A stretch of 64,000 bases of DNA from Aquisphaera giovannonii. GTDB lineage: Bacteria > Planctomycetota > Planctomycetia > Isosphaerales > Isosphaeraceae. The stretch covers positions 7,688,001 to 7,752,000 of the forward strand of contig NZ_CP042997.1 of NCBI RefSeq assembly GCF_008087625.1, read 5' to 3'. A program made the position numbers and the translations under genes. Numbering within the stretch: the first letter of the stretch is position 1; every line of letters begins with the position of its first letter. The notes below the pieces were generated by a model. It was not told where the DNA came from. It saw only the letters and a program-made list of their open reading frames with translations, and made no database searches. This document shows positions 35,497-45,640 of the stretch, piece by piece.

Positions 35497-37158
35497 ATGC
35501 CCCGTCACCAAACCCGCCGCCGACGGCCCGCCGCCATGGCTGCGCTCATCCTCGGCATCGCCCTCGTCGGGATCGCACTGCGCGGCCCCTCCGGCCCTCG
35601 CCGCCCCGCGGAAGGCCCGGGCAGGCCGCCGGGGGCGACCCGGCTCGTCTCGCTGCACCAGGACGAGGCGCCGAGCCTCGAGGGGGGCGTCGGCTGGATC
35701 AACTCCGGGCCGATCCGCCTCTCGGACCTGAAAGGCAAGGTCGTCCTGCTGGACTTCTGGACCTATTGCTGCATCAACTGCCACCACGTCCTCCCGACGC
35801 TGGCGAGGATCGAGGAGAAGTACAAGGACGAGGTCGTGGTCATCGGCGTGCACTCGGGCAAGTTCGACGCCGAGCGGGACGTCGAGAACATCCGCCGCAA
35901 GGTGGCCGAGTACCGGATCAAGCACCCCGTCGTGAACGACGCCGAGATGACGATCTGGGAGCGGTTCGGGGTGTCGAGCTGGCCGACTCTCGTGCTGATC
36001 ACGCCGGATGGCAAGATCGGCGGATCCAACAGCGGCGAGATTGCCTTCGACGACCTGGATCGCGCCGTCGGCCAGGTGATCGCGCGCCACAAGGACCGGA
36101 TCGACCGCAAGGCCATGTCCTTCGCGCCGGAGATGGACAGGGTGCCGGCGGGCCCGCTTCTCTTCCCCGGGAAGGTCCACGCGGATGCCGCGGGGGGGAG
36201 CCTGTTCATCTCGGACACCGGCCACAACCGGATCGTCCGGACCGACCTCGAGGGTAAAGATGCGACGGTGATCGGCTCGGGCGAGGAAGGGCTGAAGGAC
36301 GGCGGCTTCGACGAGGCCCGGTTCAATCGGCCGCAGGGGACGTTCCGGTCCGGCGACGTCCTCTACGTCGCGGACACGGAGAACCACGCCATCCGCGCGG
36401 TGGACCTGAAGCGGAAGAAGGTCGCGACGATCTCCGGCGACGGCAAGCAGGCCCCGCGGAGCCCGCTGGAGCGGTACGAGGGGATCGCGAGCAAGAGCCA
36501 GCTCTCCAGCCCCTGGGACATCGCGCAAGTCCCCGGCTCGCCCTTCCTGTACATCGCGATGGCGGGCCCGCACCAGATCTGGCGGCTCGATCCGGCCGCC
36601 GATCGCATCGGGGTCTGGGCCGGGTCGGGCTACGAGAACATCCAGGACGGGGACCTGGAGGACGCCCGCTTCGCGCAGCCGAGCGGCCTCGCGACGGACG
36701 GCGATCGCCTGTTCGTGGCCGATTCCGAGGTCTCCGGCATCCGGTTCATCTCGGGCGTCAAGTCCGGCTCGCCCCGCGTGGGGCGGATCGTCGGCGAGGG
36801 ACTCTTCCAGTTCGGCGACGTGGACGGGATCGGCCCGAAGGCACGGCTCCAGCATTGCCTGGGGATCGCCTTCGCGGGCGGGAAGCTCTACATCGCGGAC
36901 ACCTACAACAACAAGATCAAGGGCTGCGACCTGAAGACCCGTGTGGTGAAGACGTTCGCCGGCGACGGCAAGCCCGGCAGCACCGATTCGTCGCCTCGGT
37001 TCTATCAGCCGGGCGGCCTGGCCGTCGCCGGCAACCGCCTCTACGTCGCCGACACGAACAACCACAAGGTCCGGGTGATCGACATCCCGACGCGATCGGT
37101 GCGGACCCTGGAAGTCGACGTGCCCTCGCCGCGTGCGATGTCGAAGCCCGCCGGGTGA
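35497..37158 (+). CDS. membrane-anchored thioredoxin-like/NHL-repeat protein (NHLRC2-like)
   Basis: The 553-residue protein has one N-terminal hydrophobic helix (14-30) that exports or anchors it, a thioredoxin-like domain at about 65-195, and an NHL beta-propeller from about 210 to 540. The redox site is FWTYCCINCHHVLP with CxxC at Cys92 and Cys95, preceded by an extra Cys91, as in NHLRC2-type proteins. Propeller words include LFISDTGHNRIVRTDL, LYVADTENHAIRAVDL, LYIADTYNNKIKGCDL and LYVADTNNHKVRVIDI. A periplasmic thiol-disulfide role is likely but the partner is unknown. The ATG at 35497 has GAGG 9 bases upstream. Confidence 0.88.
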   Translation: MPRHQTRRRRPAAMAALILGIALVGIALRGPSGPRRPAEGPGRPPGATRLVSLHQDEAPSLEGGVGWINSGPIRLSDLKGKVVLLDFWTYCCINCHHVLPTLARIEEKYKDEVVVIGVHSGKFDAERDVENIRRKVAEYRIKHPVVNDAEMTIWERFGVSSWPTLVLITPDGKIGGSNSGEIAFDDLDRAVGQVIARHKDRIDRKAMSFAPEMDRVPAGPLLFPGKVHADAAGGSLFISDTGHNRIVRTDLEGKDATVIGSGEEGLKDGGFDEARFNRPQGTFRSGDVLYVADTENHAIRAVDLKRKKVATISGDGKQAPRSPLERYEGIASKSQLSSPWDIAQVPGSPFLYIAMAGPHQIWRLDPAADRIGVWAGSGYENIQDGDLEDARFAQPSGLATDGDRLFVADSEVSGIRFISGVKSGSPRVGRIVGEGLFQFGDVDGIGPKARLQHCLGIAFAGGKLYIADTYNNKIKGCDLKTRVVKTFAGDGKPGSTDSSPRFYQPGGLAVAGNRLYVADTNNHKVRVIDIPTRSVRTLEVDVPSPRAMSKPAG

Positions 37159-37164
37159 TCCCCG

Positions 37165-40044
37165 CTATTCCCCGGCCGGGTCGTCCGTGCGGATCCGCAG
37201 GCCGACGGGCAGCGCATCGCCCAACGCCTGGCCCTCCCGAGACGCACCCAGCTCGACGTACTCCCGCACCGACCGGATCGTCTCATCATCCGCGCCAAGC
37301 TCGCCGAGGCGGGCCACGACCCGCTCCCGCAGCGGATCCGAGACGTCGCGGGCGCGGTCCCCGGAGTACCTGGCGACCTGCGATAGGGCGAAGATGGCGT
37401 CCGCCGTCTCCCGCCCGCCGGCGAAGGGGCGGGAAAGCAGCGTCTCGAGCCAGCGTTCCGCGAGCTCGCGGCGGACCGCCGTGTTGGCCGGGCCATACAG
37501 CGGGACCCGGGCGCCGAGGCGCCCCAGGCACCACAGGGTGTATCCGGGCAAGGGGGACCGGGAGAGCTCCTTCAGCAGGGGCTCGCCGAGCGCCTCCTTG
37601 ACCCCGGCGTCGAGGCGTTCCATGCCGGCGGCCACGCGCCACATCTCGGCGAGCTCATGGGGTTCGGGCTTCGGGCGGCCGGCCTTCTTCGAGGGGCTCG
37701 TCCCCTTCTGGGGGAGCAGAAAGGGGGCGACACGTCGATAGATCTCGTCGTGGTGCTGCCGGGTGAGCCCGGCGGCCACCCTGCGCCAGAGGATCCACCA
37801 TTCGGCCCAGCACTGGACGTCCTTGGTGTGCCGCACCCCCTGGTGGAAGATCGGCCAGAGGGCCTTCAGGCGGATGTCGTCCAGGGGATAGCCGCGCCCG
37901 GGCCGCAGCGAGAAGCCGGCGAGGTTGAACCAGCGCGACTCGTGCTGGGGGCTCCGGATGCGGGTCTCGGCGAGGTCGCGGACCGTGTCCCACCAGGCGC
38001 GGAGCGCCGAGGGCGGCCACTTGTCGCGCGGCACGTCCAGGATCTCCTCCAGCCTCCGGAACAGGCGGGACGGGCCGGCCTCAGTGGCCACGGCGGAGGC
38101 GGGCGCTTCGAACGCGCCGCGGATGGCGGCGGTCGCGGCGTCGAGCTCGGACTGCTCGATGATCACCCGGTCGGTCTCCTCATCCGCGACGGTCGCCCGG
38201 GACGTCGGCTCGGCGGCCGGCCCGCGGAGCTGGATCTGGAGCCGCCAGCGGCGATCGTCCGTCCGCGACTGGCACCAGAGCTCGATCGTGCCGATCTCGG
38301 TCACTCTCGCCGCGAGGCTCACCGGCACCCGCTCCGCCCTCGCCTTCCGGCCCACGCGCATGAGGCTCTGGAGGGGCGGCAGGGACCGCACCGAGTCCGG
38401 GTCGGCGGCGACGAGATCCCCCGGCCGGTCGTCGGGCCGGACCGAGCTGCTGGCCAGGGGGAAGAGGACGGGCTGGCCCATGAGGAGGTCGAAATCATGC
38501 CCGGTGATCGTCAGCTCGTCCCCCTCCTGCGCGTCGCGGGGGACGACGCACATCCACGGGCGGTCGGCCCGCCCGGTCTCCAGCCCGACGTAGAACGACC
38601 GGGCCGTGCCGCCGCCAATCCGGATCCCGCCGCCGCGGCGGACCACCCCGAAGTAGGCAGCCCCCTGCGCCACCGCCAGGTCGAGCGAGGCGTTGGTGAG
38701 CACGCGGGGGGCATAGGCCGAGCCGGGATCGTCCGGGAACCACGAGGCGATCACCTCGACGATCCTCCCTCGGACGACGTCGGGGGTCAGGGCCCCTCCG
38801 TTGAAGAGGACTGCATCCGGCCGGGCGGGGCGATCGTCGGGCTGGTGCCCCCCCTGCCCGATCGCCTCCGCCCTGTGCCGCCTCAGGAAGGCCGCCAGGT
38901 GCCTGGGGACCGCCGGATCGGCCACGAACGGCAGGCCGAACTCCTGGAGGCCCGCCCGCGCCCCCCGGCCGGGCTCCTCGCCCCGCGTGACGACCGGGAA
39001 GAAGCCGTCCAGCGCGATCGCCCGGACCTCCTCGCGCGTCAGCTCCGACTGGATGCTGCCGCCGATGATCCGCGACCCGCGGCCGGCGATCGTGACCGGC
39101 CAGCGATCCGGACCGGGGCCATCGCCGGGGCCGTCCCCCAGAAGCTTCTCCTTGGCGGTGCGGCAGGCGAACCGCAGGGCGCTCCACTGCTCGGCGTCGA
39201 GCCGGATCCCCCCGAGCTTCTTCTCGACGTGATGCGCTAGAGCTAGGTCGATGTTGTCGCCGCCCAGCATGAGGTGATCGCCGACCGCGACGCGGCGGAA
39301 GCCCGGCCCGGTGGGCGTCTCCACCACGGTGATCAGGCTGAAGTCCGTCGTGCCGCCGCCGATGTCGCAGACCAGGATCAGCTCGCCGGCCCGCACCTCC
39401 CTCTGCCAGCGGTCCTGGTGGGAGACGATCCAGCAGTAGAACGCCGCCTGCGGCTCTTCCAGGAGCGTGATCGAGGCCAGACCGGCCCGTTTCGCCGCCT
39501 CCACGGTCAGCTCTCGCGCCGCCTCGTCGAACGACGCGGGGACGGTCAGGATGACCTCCTGCTGCTCCAGCCTGCTCGCCGGATCGTCCTTCGCGAAGGT
39601 GAAGTTCCAGGCGTCGCGGATGTGCTCCAGGTAGGCGGCCGATGCGGCCACGGGCGACACCTTGCGGACCTCCGGCGGCGAGCCCCACGGAAGGATGCCC
39701 GCCTCCCGGTCCACGCCCCCGTGGCAGAGCCAGCTCTTGGCGCTGCTGACCAGCCTCGCGGGGACGCGGGCGCCCTGGATGCGCGCGAACTCGCCGACGA
39801 TGCCCCCGCCGCCGTCTCCCCAGGGGACCTCCGCCGCCCCGGGGGGCAATTCAGGGCCGCCCGCGAGGTACAGGAAGGACGGCAGCATGGCCCGCGGCGC
39901 CGACTCCCCCGCCGCCACGACCTGGGGCACGTCGAACATCCGGATGTCGGCCGGCGGCTTCTCCCGCCCCTTCGTGTCCACGTACGCGACCGCGCAATTG
40001 GTCGTGCCGAGGTCGATGCCCACCAGGTACTTGGATCGTGTCAT
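37165..40044 (-). CDS. large Hsp70-like protein with extended C-terminal region
   Basis: The 959-residue protein begins with an Hsp70/actin-fold ATPase domain: YLVGIDLGTTNCAVAYVD (phosphate 1), ASITLLEEPQAAFYCWI, LVCDIGGGTTDFSLITV (phosphate 2), VAVGDHLMLGGDNIDLALA and FNGGALTPDVVRGR. The ATPase part is longer than in DnaK (about 560 residues) because of insertions such as the one near 425-445. The remaining 390 residues are not the DnaK peptide-binding domain; they are helical, Trp rich and resemble the C-terminal region of large bacterial Hsp70 relatives (DUF3731-like). ATP-dependent chaperone activity is likely but untested. The ATG at 40044 begins just before the first strand. The EcsC gene lies 97 bases upstream on the same strand. 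Confidence 0.88.
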   Translation of the reverse strand: MTRSKYLVGIDLGTTNCAVAYVDTKGREKPPADIRMFDVPQVVAAGESAPRAMLPSFLYLAGGPELPPGAAEVPWGDGGGGIVGEFARIQGARVPARLVSSAKSWLCHGGVDREAGILPWGSPPEVRKVSPVAASAAYLEHIRDAWNFTFAKDDPASRLEQQEVILTVPASFDEAARELTVEAAKRAGLASITLLEEPQAAFYCWIVSHQDRWQREVRAGELILVCDIGGGTTDFSLITVVETPTGPGFRRVAVGDHLMLGGDNIDLALAHHVEKKLGGIRLDAEQWSALRFACRTAKEKLLGDGPGDGPGPDRWPVTIAGRGSRIIGGSIQSELTREEVRAIALDGFFPVVTRGEEPGRGARAGLQEFGLPFVADPAVPRHLAAFLRRHRAEAIGQGGHQPDDRPARPDAVLFNGGALTPDVVRGRIVEVIASWFPDDPGSAYAPRVLTNASLDLAVAQGAAYFGVVRRGGGIRIGGGTARSFYVGLETGRADRPWMCVVPRDAQEGDELTITGHDFDLLMGQPVLFPLASSSVRPDDRPGDLVAADPDSVRSLPPLQSLMRVGRKARAERVPVSLAARVTEIGTIELWCQSRTDDRRWRLQIQLRGPAAEPTSRATVADEETDRVIIEQSELDAATAAIRGAFEAPASAVATEAGPSRLFRRLEEILDVPRDKWPPSALRAWWDTVRDLAETRIRSPQHESRWFNLAGFSLRPGRGYPLDDIRLKALWPIFHQGVRHTKDVQCWAEWWILWRRVAAGLTRQHHDEIYRRVAPFLLPQKGTSPSKKAGRPKPEPHELAEMWRVAAGMERLDAGVKEALGEPLLKELSRSPLPGYTLWCLGRLGARVPLYGPANTAVRRELAERWLETLLSRPFAGGRETADAIFALSQVARYSGDRARDVSDPLRERVVARLGELGADDETIRSVREYVELGASREGQALGDALPVGLRIRTDDPAGE

Positions 40045-40141
40045 TCCGCGCGTCCCACCGCCACCGTCTCGGCCATCCAACCGCTCTCATCCATCATACG
40101 GACGGCGCGGCTCGACAGGAACGCGGCGGTGCGGCGAACCC

Positions 40142-41212
40142 TCAGTGAACGCCGTTCGCCAGGGGGTCGACGCGGGCCGGCACCGCGACCGACGCCGATG
40201 AGAGCAGGTTCTCCGCGTCGCGACGCGCGGCCAGGCTGCCGTCGGCCAGGCCTTCCGCCGCCGGCGCCGGCAGGACCGCCGCGCAGGCCCTCGACACCAG
40301 GGAGGCCGGGAAGACCACGCCGAAGCCGACCGCGTAGCCGGCGGAATAGACGGCGTCGGCGAGGCGCCGGCGGAGCGGGATCGTCGCCTCCGCCGCCGCG
40401 GGGGGGATCTCATCCACCTTGCCGTGCTCCCGCAGCCATCGCTCCTGGAAGGTCCGCCGCGAGGACTCCTCCACGGCGGAGATGAACTCGTTGTCGAGCA
40501 GGACTCCCAGCGCGGCGCCAAGGAAGGGGATCCCCTCCCCGAGCTTGTCCTCCAGGAGCGAGGCGCCGACCTCCTCGGCGAGATCCTCCCTCAACTCGCT
40601 GCCAAGACGGCGCTCGGCAATCCCCGAGAGTTCCTGCTCGTCTCCCGCCGGGCAGCTCGCGTCCTCCAGCTCGCGGATGAGCCGGCGGGCCCGCAGCCTC
40701 TCGCGCGGGTCCGTCAACAAGGAGAGCCCGACGATGGCGAGGACGAGCGTCTCGGACTGGCTACCCCGGAGCTCGTACCCATAGCAGGCGGCGACGCGAT
40801 GCACGGTCCTGAGGGCCAGCAGGATCTCCGAGGGCAGCTCCAGCAATTCCGTGGCGATGCCGCCGGCGTTCGCCAGCAGGCTCTCCGAGGTGATCAGCTC
40901 GCGGCTCAGGTCCCGGACTCGCACGACCAAATCGTCGCAATGCTCGAGCGGCCCGTCGCGGAGCCGGCCGATGTCCTCCAGGTTGAGTGCCCGCCGGAAG
41001 GCGTCGCGGCCGAGGTCCCAGTCGGCGGCCTTGTGGGCGCGCGTGAAGAGCTTCCTGGCCTCCTCGGCCGGAAGGAACTTCGTGAGCAGGTGATCGAGGG
41101 GCCATTTCACGGACTCGGCAGCCCGGCGGATGAGTCCGGGCCGGCGCGCCTTCCACGCGGCGATCTCGGCGACCTGGCCGGCCTCGTAGGACGTCAGCGA
41201 ACTCGTCTGCAT
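40142..41212 (-). CDS. EcsC-family protein
   Basis: The 356-residue protein matches the EcsC family: helical throughout, with LFTRAHKAADWDLGRDAFRR, LPSEILLALRTVHRVAACYG, LAEEVGASLLEDKLGEGIPF and LGAALGVLLDNEFISAVEES, followed by a terminal region with a hydrophobic stretch at about 290-310. The founding member is encoded with an ABC transporter in Bacillus and affects protein secretion, but its biochemistry is unknown. The ATG at 41212 is preferred to a GTG two codons earlier because GAGAGG lies at good spacing for the ATG and abuts the GTG. It may be cotranscribed with the Hsp70-like gene downstream. Confidence 0.82.
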   Translation of the reverse strand: MQTSSLTSYEAGQVAEIAAWKARRPGLIRRAAESVKWPLDHLLTKFLPAEEARKLFTRAHKAADWDLGRDAFRRALNLEDIGRLRDGPLEHCDDLVVRVRDLSRELITSESLLANAGGIATELLELPSEILLALRTVHRVAACYGYELRGSQSETLVLAIVGLSLLTDPRERLRARRLIRELEDASCPAGDEQELSGIAERRLGSELREDLAEEVGASLLEDKLGEGIPFLGAALGVLLDNEFISAVEESSRRTFQERWLREHGKVDEIPPAAAEATIPLRRRLADAVYSAGYAVGFGVVFPASLVSRACAAVLPAPAAEGLADGSLAARRDAENLLSSASVAVPARVDPLANGVH

Positions 41213-41240
41213 GGGCACCTCTCTCGGGGGCTCTATCGGG

Positions 41241-43043
41241 TCAGCGGCTCGCGGTAGCCGTCTCGGGCGGGGGCGGTATGGTCACGGCCTCGGGCACGAC
41301 CCGGGCCGGCGGGGGCACGCCGATATTGGGGAGGCCCACGGACTCGGGGGCGGCCCCGGCCTTTATCCGCTCCAGCCCCTGGCCGAACGCATGCCGCTTG
41401 GCGACCCGTTCCGACGGGTCGTAGCGGGCGCCCTCGGTGAGGTCATAGAACATGATCCCGAAGTTGCAGACCTTCTCCCAGGCCCAAGGCGTCAGGTGGA
41501 ACTGCGCCGCGCACGCCTTGGGATCGATGACCGGGGCCGGGCGGCCGGCCGGCCAGCCGAGCGCGGAACGATCGCGGATCGCCTGGAGGACTTCCTGGGC
41601 CAGGGCGATCTGGCCCCTCAATGCCGGATGAACGCCGTCGTGGAACAGATGGTCGTCCAGCAGGCCATGCTCGCCTACCGCGTGGAAGACGGCCTGGGCG
41701 TCGATGAGGGTGCAGGCGTGTCGGGCCGCCACACGCCGGTAGGCGAGCTGGAACGAAGTCGGCAGGCGCTGGGGGTAGCCGTCGAGGTCGCGGGCCGCCA
41801 GGGCATGCCGGTAGGACCCTTCCCAGTCGCCCGAGGCTTCGGTCAACCGTGCCATCCGATGGTGGAGCTCCGCGAAGCCCGTCTGCCGCGCGTCCAGGCT
41901 CCGGTAACGCCTCAGGCTCTCCGCGGGGTCGGTGGCCTCCAGCTGCCTGGCCGCCAGGAACTCGCGGGCGAACGCGGCCCGCTCGCTCGAGGGCGTCGCT
42001 TCGGGAAGATAGGACCGGTTCGGCTCGTAATCCGAATCGTTGCCGGCGGGGGCGATCAGGATCGGCAGCGCCCCGATGCGACGGGTGTACGCGACGAGGG
42101 TGTCGAGCGTCCGTTCGAAGCCGTCGAGGATCGCCCGGTATTCATCGGGAGCGAAGGCCGGAACGTCCACGAGATTTCGGTAGCCGCCTCGGGGCGGCGG
42201 GATCGCGACGCGGCACTTGTCCGCCTCCTCGCGGATCAGGCGGCAGAGAGGGGACCAGCGGGGCGCCAGGGCTGCGATGCGTTCCCAGGGCGTCGAGTCA
42301 TTCGCGTCGAGATAGTGGTCCACCTCTCGCGACCAGGGGAGGCGGGCGGTGAACTCATTGTGCCCCGAGTAGATGATCACCACGTCCGGCCGGCGGGCCA
42401 GGTTCGCCGCCGCCAGCGCGCGGTGCTGTTGCGCGAGCGTATGCCCGGACGTGGCGAGCACCGTGCAGTGGAATGTGCGGCCGGGCATGAGCTCATGGAG
42501 CTGCCAGGCGACGAGCAGCCCCGGTGATAGCCACCAGTCATACGGAACCCCCGCGGCGCTCGATTCCCCCAGGACCAGGATCTCGGCGGGCGCATCGGGC
42601 TCACGCTCGGGGAAATCCACGGGGAGGACGACCTTCCCGGCGTCCTCGACCGACACGCCGCCGCGCTCGGCGGCCCGATTGGCGACGACCGGGATCCGGT
42701 TGGCCGATGAGGACCGCGTGTGCCAGATCGCGGCCGCGGCCTCCGCCGCGATCAGGGTGAACAGGAGCGAGACAGCCAGCAGGAGCGCCTTCGCGATACC
42801 CGGGCGGGATGCTCTCCTCCTCCTGGCTCGCGCCGCGGCGATCGCGAGGGACGGCGTCGCGATCAGCAGGGCCAACACGACCGCGTCGTAGGCGACCTCC
42901 AGGCCGATCAGGAATCCCAGCCTCAACTGCCAGAGGCGCCTGGGGGAGATACGGTCGCCGAGCCAGTAGCACGCGCCCACCAGCAGCAGGACGGAGAACG
43001 CCACCGCGGCGCCGGCGATCGCGAGACGGAGGAATCTGGCCAT
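41241..43043 (-). CDS. membrane-anchored SGNH/GDSL-type hydrolase
   Basis: The 600-residue protein has three N-terminal hydrophobic helices (about 5-28, 40-70, 84-106) and then an exposed SGNH domain from about 150 to 520. Block I is LVLGESSAAGVPY with the likely nucleophile Ser161, block III is IIYSGHNEF, and block V is LFHDGVHPALRG with the Asp/His pair. A Cys-containing helical region and a Pro-rich tail follow. Related planctomycete proteins act as esterases or acetyl transfer enzymes on surface glycans; the substrate here is unknown. The EcsC gene follows 28 bases downstream on the same strand, so the three minus-strand genes from 43043 to 37165 could form an operon. Confidence 0.82.
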   Translation of the reverse strand: MARFLRLAIAGAAVAFSVLLLVGACYWLGDRISPRRLWQLRLGFLIGLEVAYDAVVLALLIATPSLAIAAARARRRRASRPGIAKALLLAVSLLFTLIAAEAAAAIWHTRSSSANRIPVVANRAAERGGVSVEDAGKVVLPVDFPEREPDAPAEILVLGESSAAGVPYDWWLSPGLLVAWQLHELMPGRTFHCTVLATSGHTLAQQHRALAAANLARRPDVVIIYSGHNEFTARLPWSREVDHYLDANDSTPWERIAALAPRWSPLCRLIREEADKCRVAIPPPRGGYRNLVDVPAFAPDEYRAILDGFERTLDTLVAYTRRIGALPILIAPAGNDSDYEPNRSYLPEATPSSERAAFAREFLAARQLEATDPAESLRRYRSLDARQTGFAELHHRMARLTEASGDWEGSYRHALAARDLDGYPQRLPTSFQLAYRRVAARHACTLIDAQAVFHAVGEHGLLDDHLFHDGVHPALRGQIALAQEVLQAIRDRSALGWPAGRPAPVIDPKACAAQFHLTPWAWEKVCNFGIMFYDLTEGARYDPSERVAKRHAFGQGLERIKAGAAPESVGLPNIGVPPPARVVPEAVTIPPPPETATASR

Positions 43044-43168
43044 GGGACACGTCGGATGAGGACCCTGCCGCCAGCCCCGGTCGGCGACCGCCCCGACACG
43101 CCGCTTCATCGGCGGTGGCCACATTCTACCCGTTCGAAGTCACGCCCGCCAAACCTCCGGCCCGACCT

Positions 43169-45640
43169 TCACCGGATCGGGCAGGGCTCGACGCCCCAGA
43201 TCTCGCTCGCGTAGGCCTTGATCGTCCGGTCCGACGAGAAGTAGCCGCTGGCGGCCACGTTGTTGATGGACTTGCGTGTCCACCCTTCCGGGTCGTCCGT
43301 CCAGAGCTTGCCCAGGCGCTCCTGGGTTTCGAGATAGCTCCCTAGGTCCGCCAGGTGCATGTAGTAGTCGCCGTGCTCGAGCAGCACGTGGCGGATCGAC
43401 TCGTAGCGGGCCGGATCCCCGGGGGAGATCAGGTCGCTCGAGAGCAGGTCGATCGCCGCGCGCGTCTCGGGCTCGCGATCGTAGTGCCAAAGTGGGCTGT
43501 AGGAGGCCCTGCTGGACGCCACCTGCTCCGCGGTCAGGCCGAAGAAGAACATGTTCTCCTCGCCGACTCGCCGCCCCATCTCGATCGTGGCACCGTCGCG
43601 GGTGCCGATGGTCAGCGCCCCGTTCATCATGAACTTCATGTTGCTCGTCCCGCTGGCCTCGTAGCCGGCCGTCGAGATCTGCTCGGAGATGTCGGTAGCC
43701 GGGATCAGGCGCTCCGCCAGGGTGACTCCGTAGTTCGGCAGGAAGACGACGCGGATCCGGCCGCGGGTCAGGGGGTCGCGCTCCACCGCGGCCGCCACGT
43801 CGTTGATGAGGCGGATGATCGTCTTGGCCAGGTGATACGCCGGGGCCGCCTTGCCGGCGAAGACGTAGGTACGCGGCTCGGGGTCGAACGAGGAGTCCGT
43901 CCTCAGGCGGTGGTAGATCGCGAGCACGCGGAGGATGTTGAGGAGCTGGCGCTTGTACTCGTGGATCCGCTTCACCTGGCTGTCGATGAGCGCATCGGAG
44001 TCCAGCTCGATCCCGTGCTCCCGCCCGATCCAGTCGACGAACCGCCGCTTCGCCGCCAGCCTCGCCGCGCGGAACCTCTCCCGGAAGGCCGCATCGTCGG
44101 CCAGAGGCGCCAGGCCTTCCAGCCGGTCAAGGTCCATCGGCCAGGCGTCGCCCAGGGCCTCGGTCAGGAGCGCCGCCAGGTCGGGATTGGCGAGGAGCAG
44201 CCAGCGGCGGGGCGTCACGCCGTTCGTCTTGTTGTTGAACCGCGAGGGGAACAGGTCGGCGAGGTCGACGACCGTGGACTCCCGGAGCAGGCGGCTGTGG
44301 ATCTCCGAGACCCCGTTGGTGCTGTGCGTGCCGACGATCGCGAGGTTCGCCATCCGCACCTGCCGCGACGGCAACTCCTCGATCAGGCTGACGCGGGACA
44401 GGAGCCAGTTGTCGCCCGGGTATCTTGCGTGGACGTCTCCCAGGAAGCGATAGTTGATCTCGTAGATGATCTCCAGGAGCCTGGGGAGGAACGTCTGGAA
44501 CATCTCCACGGGCCACTTCTCGAGCGCCTCGGGGAGCAGGGTGTGGTTCGTGTAGGCCAGCGTCCGGACGGTCAGGTCCCAGGCCTCGTCCCAGCCCAGG
44601 CGTGCCTCGTCCAGCAGGATCCGCATCAGCTCGGCGACGGCCATCGCGGGGTGGGTGTCGTTGAGCTGGATCGCGACCTTCTCCGGCAGCGCCGACCAGG
44701 CATTCCCGCGGTCGCGGAACCTCCGCAGGATGTCCGCCAGCGAGCAGGCGACGAGGAAATATTCCTGCAGGAAGCGGAGCGTCCTCCCTCGGGTCGTGGA
44801 GTCGTCCGGGTAGAGCACCCTCGTGAGCGACTCCGCCATGACCTTGTACAGGACCGCGTCCACGAACTCGCCGCCGGAGAATTCGCCGAAGTCGAAGAAG
44901 TCCGGCGACGCGGCCCCCCAGAGCCGCAGGGTGTTGATCGTCCGGCCGCCGTAACCGGCCACCGGGCGGTCGTACGGGATCCCGAGCAGGTGGATCGGCT
45001 GGCCGGGGATGCGGTGCAGTGCGCCGCCGTGGAATTCGAAGGAGCAATTCAGCGAGACCTCGACGGATTCGGTCGTCCGCGAGACCTCCCACGGATCGGG
45101 GTGGAGTAGCCAGTTGTCCGGCTGTTCCACCTGGTTGCCGACGTGGATCTCCTGGCGGAAGACGCCGTACTCGTAGCGCAGGCCATAGCCGATCGCCGGG
45201 ATCTCGAGCGTCGCCATGGAGTCCAGGAAGCACGCCGCAAGACGCCCAAGCCCGCCGTTCCCGAGCCCGGCGTCCGGCTCGGCGTCGAGGATCTCAGCCC
45301 AGTTCTGGCGCGCATCGGACCTCAGGTCGTCCCGCACGTAATCCCGGACGCCGAGGTTCGTGACCGTGTTCAGCAGCGTCCGGCCGATCAAGTACTCCAT
45401 GGACAGGTAGTAGACCTGCTTGGCGTTGAGGCGATGATGGGTCTCCTTCGTCAGCAGCCAGCGCTGGGTGAGCAAATCGCGGAGCGAGCGCGCGACCGCC
45501 TCGAACCGCTGGCGCTGATTCGCCTCATCCATCGGGACGACGTGATCGAACACGAGGTGACGATCGTAATAGTCCCCATCCCGGAACCGGAATGTGCCCT
45601 CGTACTGCTCCAGCTCGTCCTTGGCCTTCGGGTCCGGCAT
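43169..45640 (-). CDS. glgP: glycogen/starch/alpha-glucan phosphorylase
   Basis: The 823-residue enzyme releases glucose 1-phosphate from glycogen, using pyridoxal phosphate. Length and order match GT35 phosphorylases: QVYYLSMEYLIGRTLLNTVT, GNGGLGRLAACFLDSMATL, GYGLRYEYGVFRQEI, IQLNDTHPAMAVAELMRILL, VHARYPGDNWLLSRVSLIEE and the cofactor site EASGTSNMKFMMNGALTIGT, whose Lys669 should bind PLP. GGGAG lies 8 bases before the ATG at 45640. It stands alone, with a 648-base gap before it and the SGNH gene after it. Confidence 0.96.
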   Translation of the reverse strand: MPDPKAKDELEQYEGTFRFRDGDYYDRHLVFDHVVPMDEANQRQRFEAVARSLRDLLTQRWLLTKETHHRLNAKQVYYLSMEYLIGRTLLNTVTNLGVRDYVRDDLRSDARQNWAEILDAEPDAGLGNGGLGRLAACFLDSMATLEIPAIGYGLRYEYGVFRQEIHVGNQVEQPDNWLLHPDPWEVSRTTESVEVSLNCSFEFHGGALHRIPGQPIHLLGIPYDRPVAGYGGRTINTLRLWGAASPDFFDFGEFSGGEFVDAVLYKVMAESLTRVLYPDDSTTRGRTLRFLQEYFLVACSLADILRRFRDRGNAWSALPEKVAIQLNDTHPAMAVAELMRILLDEARLGWDEAWDLTVRTLAYTNHTLLPEALEKWPVEMFQTFLPRLLEIIYEINYRFLGDVHARYPGDNWLLSRVSLIEELPSRQVRMANLAIVGTHSTNGVSEIHSRLLRESTVVDLADLFPSRFNNKTNGVTPRRWLLLANPDLAALLTEALGDAWPMDLDRLEGLAPLADDAAFRERFRAARLAAKRRFVDWIGREHGIELDSDALIDSQVKRIHEYKRQLLNILRVLAIYHRLRTDSSFDPEPRTYVFAGKAAPAYHLAKTIIRLINDVAAAVERDPLTRGRIRVVFLPNYGVTLAERLIPATDISEQISTAGYEASGTSNMKFMMNGALTIGTRDGATIEMGRRVGEENMFFFGLTAEQVASSRASYSPLWHYDREPETRAAIDLLSSDLISPGDPARYESIRHVLLEHGDYYMHLADLGSYLETQERLGKLWTDDPEGWTRKSINNVAASGYFSSDRTIKAYASEIWGVEPCPIR

